From: Ktedonobacterales bacterium | GTDB lineage: Bacteria > Chloroflexota > Ktedonobacteria > Ktedonobacterales > JACDGC01 | Length of the DNA: 6,659 bases | Assembly: GCA_013815535.1 (NCBI GenBank) | Contig: JACDGC010000220.1 | Span: 1-6,659, forward strand | Direction of reading: 5' to 3' | Shown: positions 6,604 through 6,659 of the stretch, one piece after another | How positions within the stretch are numbered: the stretch's first letter is position 1 | Layout: each line of letters starts with the position of its first letter | Notes under the pieces: model-generated | What the model saw: only the letters and a program-made list of their open reading frames with translations | The model's database searches: none | Told to the model about the DNA's origin: nothing | Made by a program: the position numbers and the translations under genes

Positions 6604-6659
6604 GGGAGGCGGCGCAACGATGAGGAAGCGAGGGCGGGTGGCCCGTGGCAATGGACAGC

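Noticed and set aside
6620..6659. Possible start of a divergent plus-strand gene (ATG at 6620 with GGGGAGG at 6603-6609)
   Set aside because: The ribosome-binding site is attractive, but only 13 codons are visible before the window edge and minus-strand frames are also open there, so no coding call can be supported.

Overview
This is a GC-rich bacterial segment (roughly 60% G+C by eye) in which every supported gene lies on the minus strand. Read in transcription order from the right edge, there are four genes: a small three-helix membrane protein (6517 to 6089), hen1 (5917 to 4538), pnkp (4530 to 1954), and an aldehyde dehydrogenase-family gene (1745 to the left edge) whose 3' end lies outside the window. 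The host cannot be identified from the sequence. The two-gene Hen1/Pnkp form occurs in scattered bacteria, including some Chloroflexota, Firmicutes and Actinobacteria, and a Chloroflexota host is only a weak guess.

The core of the window is a complete bacterial RNA-repair cassette. Hen1 is an RNA 3'-terminal ribose 2'-O-methyltransferase with an N-terminal ligase-activating domain. Pnkp is a three-domain 5'-kinase / 2',3'-phosphatase / adenylyltransferase. The stop of hen1 and the start of pnkp are 7 nt apart, so they are almost certainly cotranscribed and probably translationally coupled. In studied homologues the two proteins form a heterotetramer that heals and seals ribotoxin-cleaved RNA such as tRNA. 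Methylation of the 3' end before sealing leaves the repaired junction resistant to a second cut. All expected catalytic residues of the kinase, phosphatase, ligase and methyltransferase are present.

Downstream, a 208-nt gap (1746-1953) separates pnkp from the aldehyde dehydrogenase gene. It holds a possible promoter, a 10-bp palindrome and two perfect hairpins just before a strong Shine-Dalgarno sequence, so the dehydrogenase probably has its own regulated leader. The dehydrogenase frame is open from its start to the window edge (581 codons visible). It keeps the catalytic Cys and Glu but is diverged from typical family members.

Upstream of hen1, a 171-nt gap (5918-6088) has an extended -10-like promoter but nothing else convincing. 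The small membrane protein has its own candidate promoter in an AT-richer, palindrome-rich region (6518-6604). Three very similar 9-mers of the form TGGTAnnAT lie in the three intergenic regions, in the same orientation relative to the genes. The long open frames on the plus strand (1942-3729, 3739-4533, 39-1346, 5090-5761) are in-register antisense shadows of the real genes.
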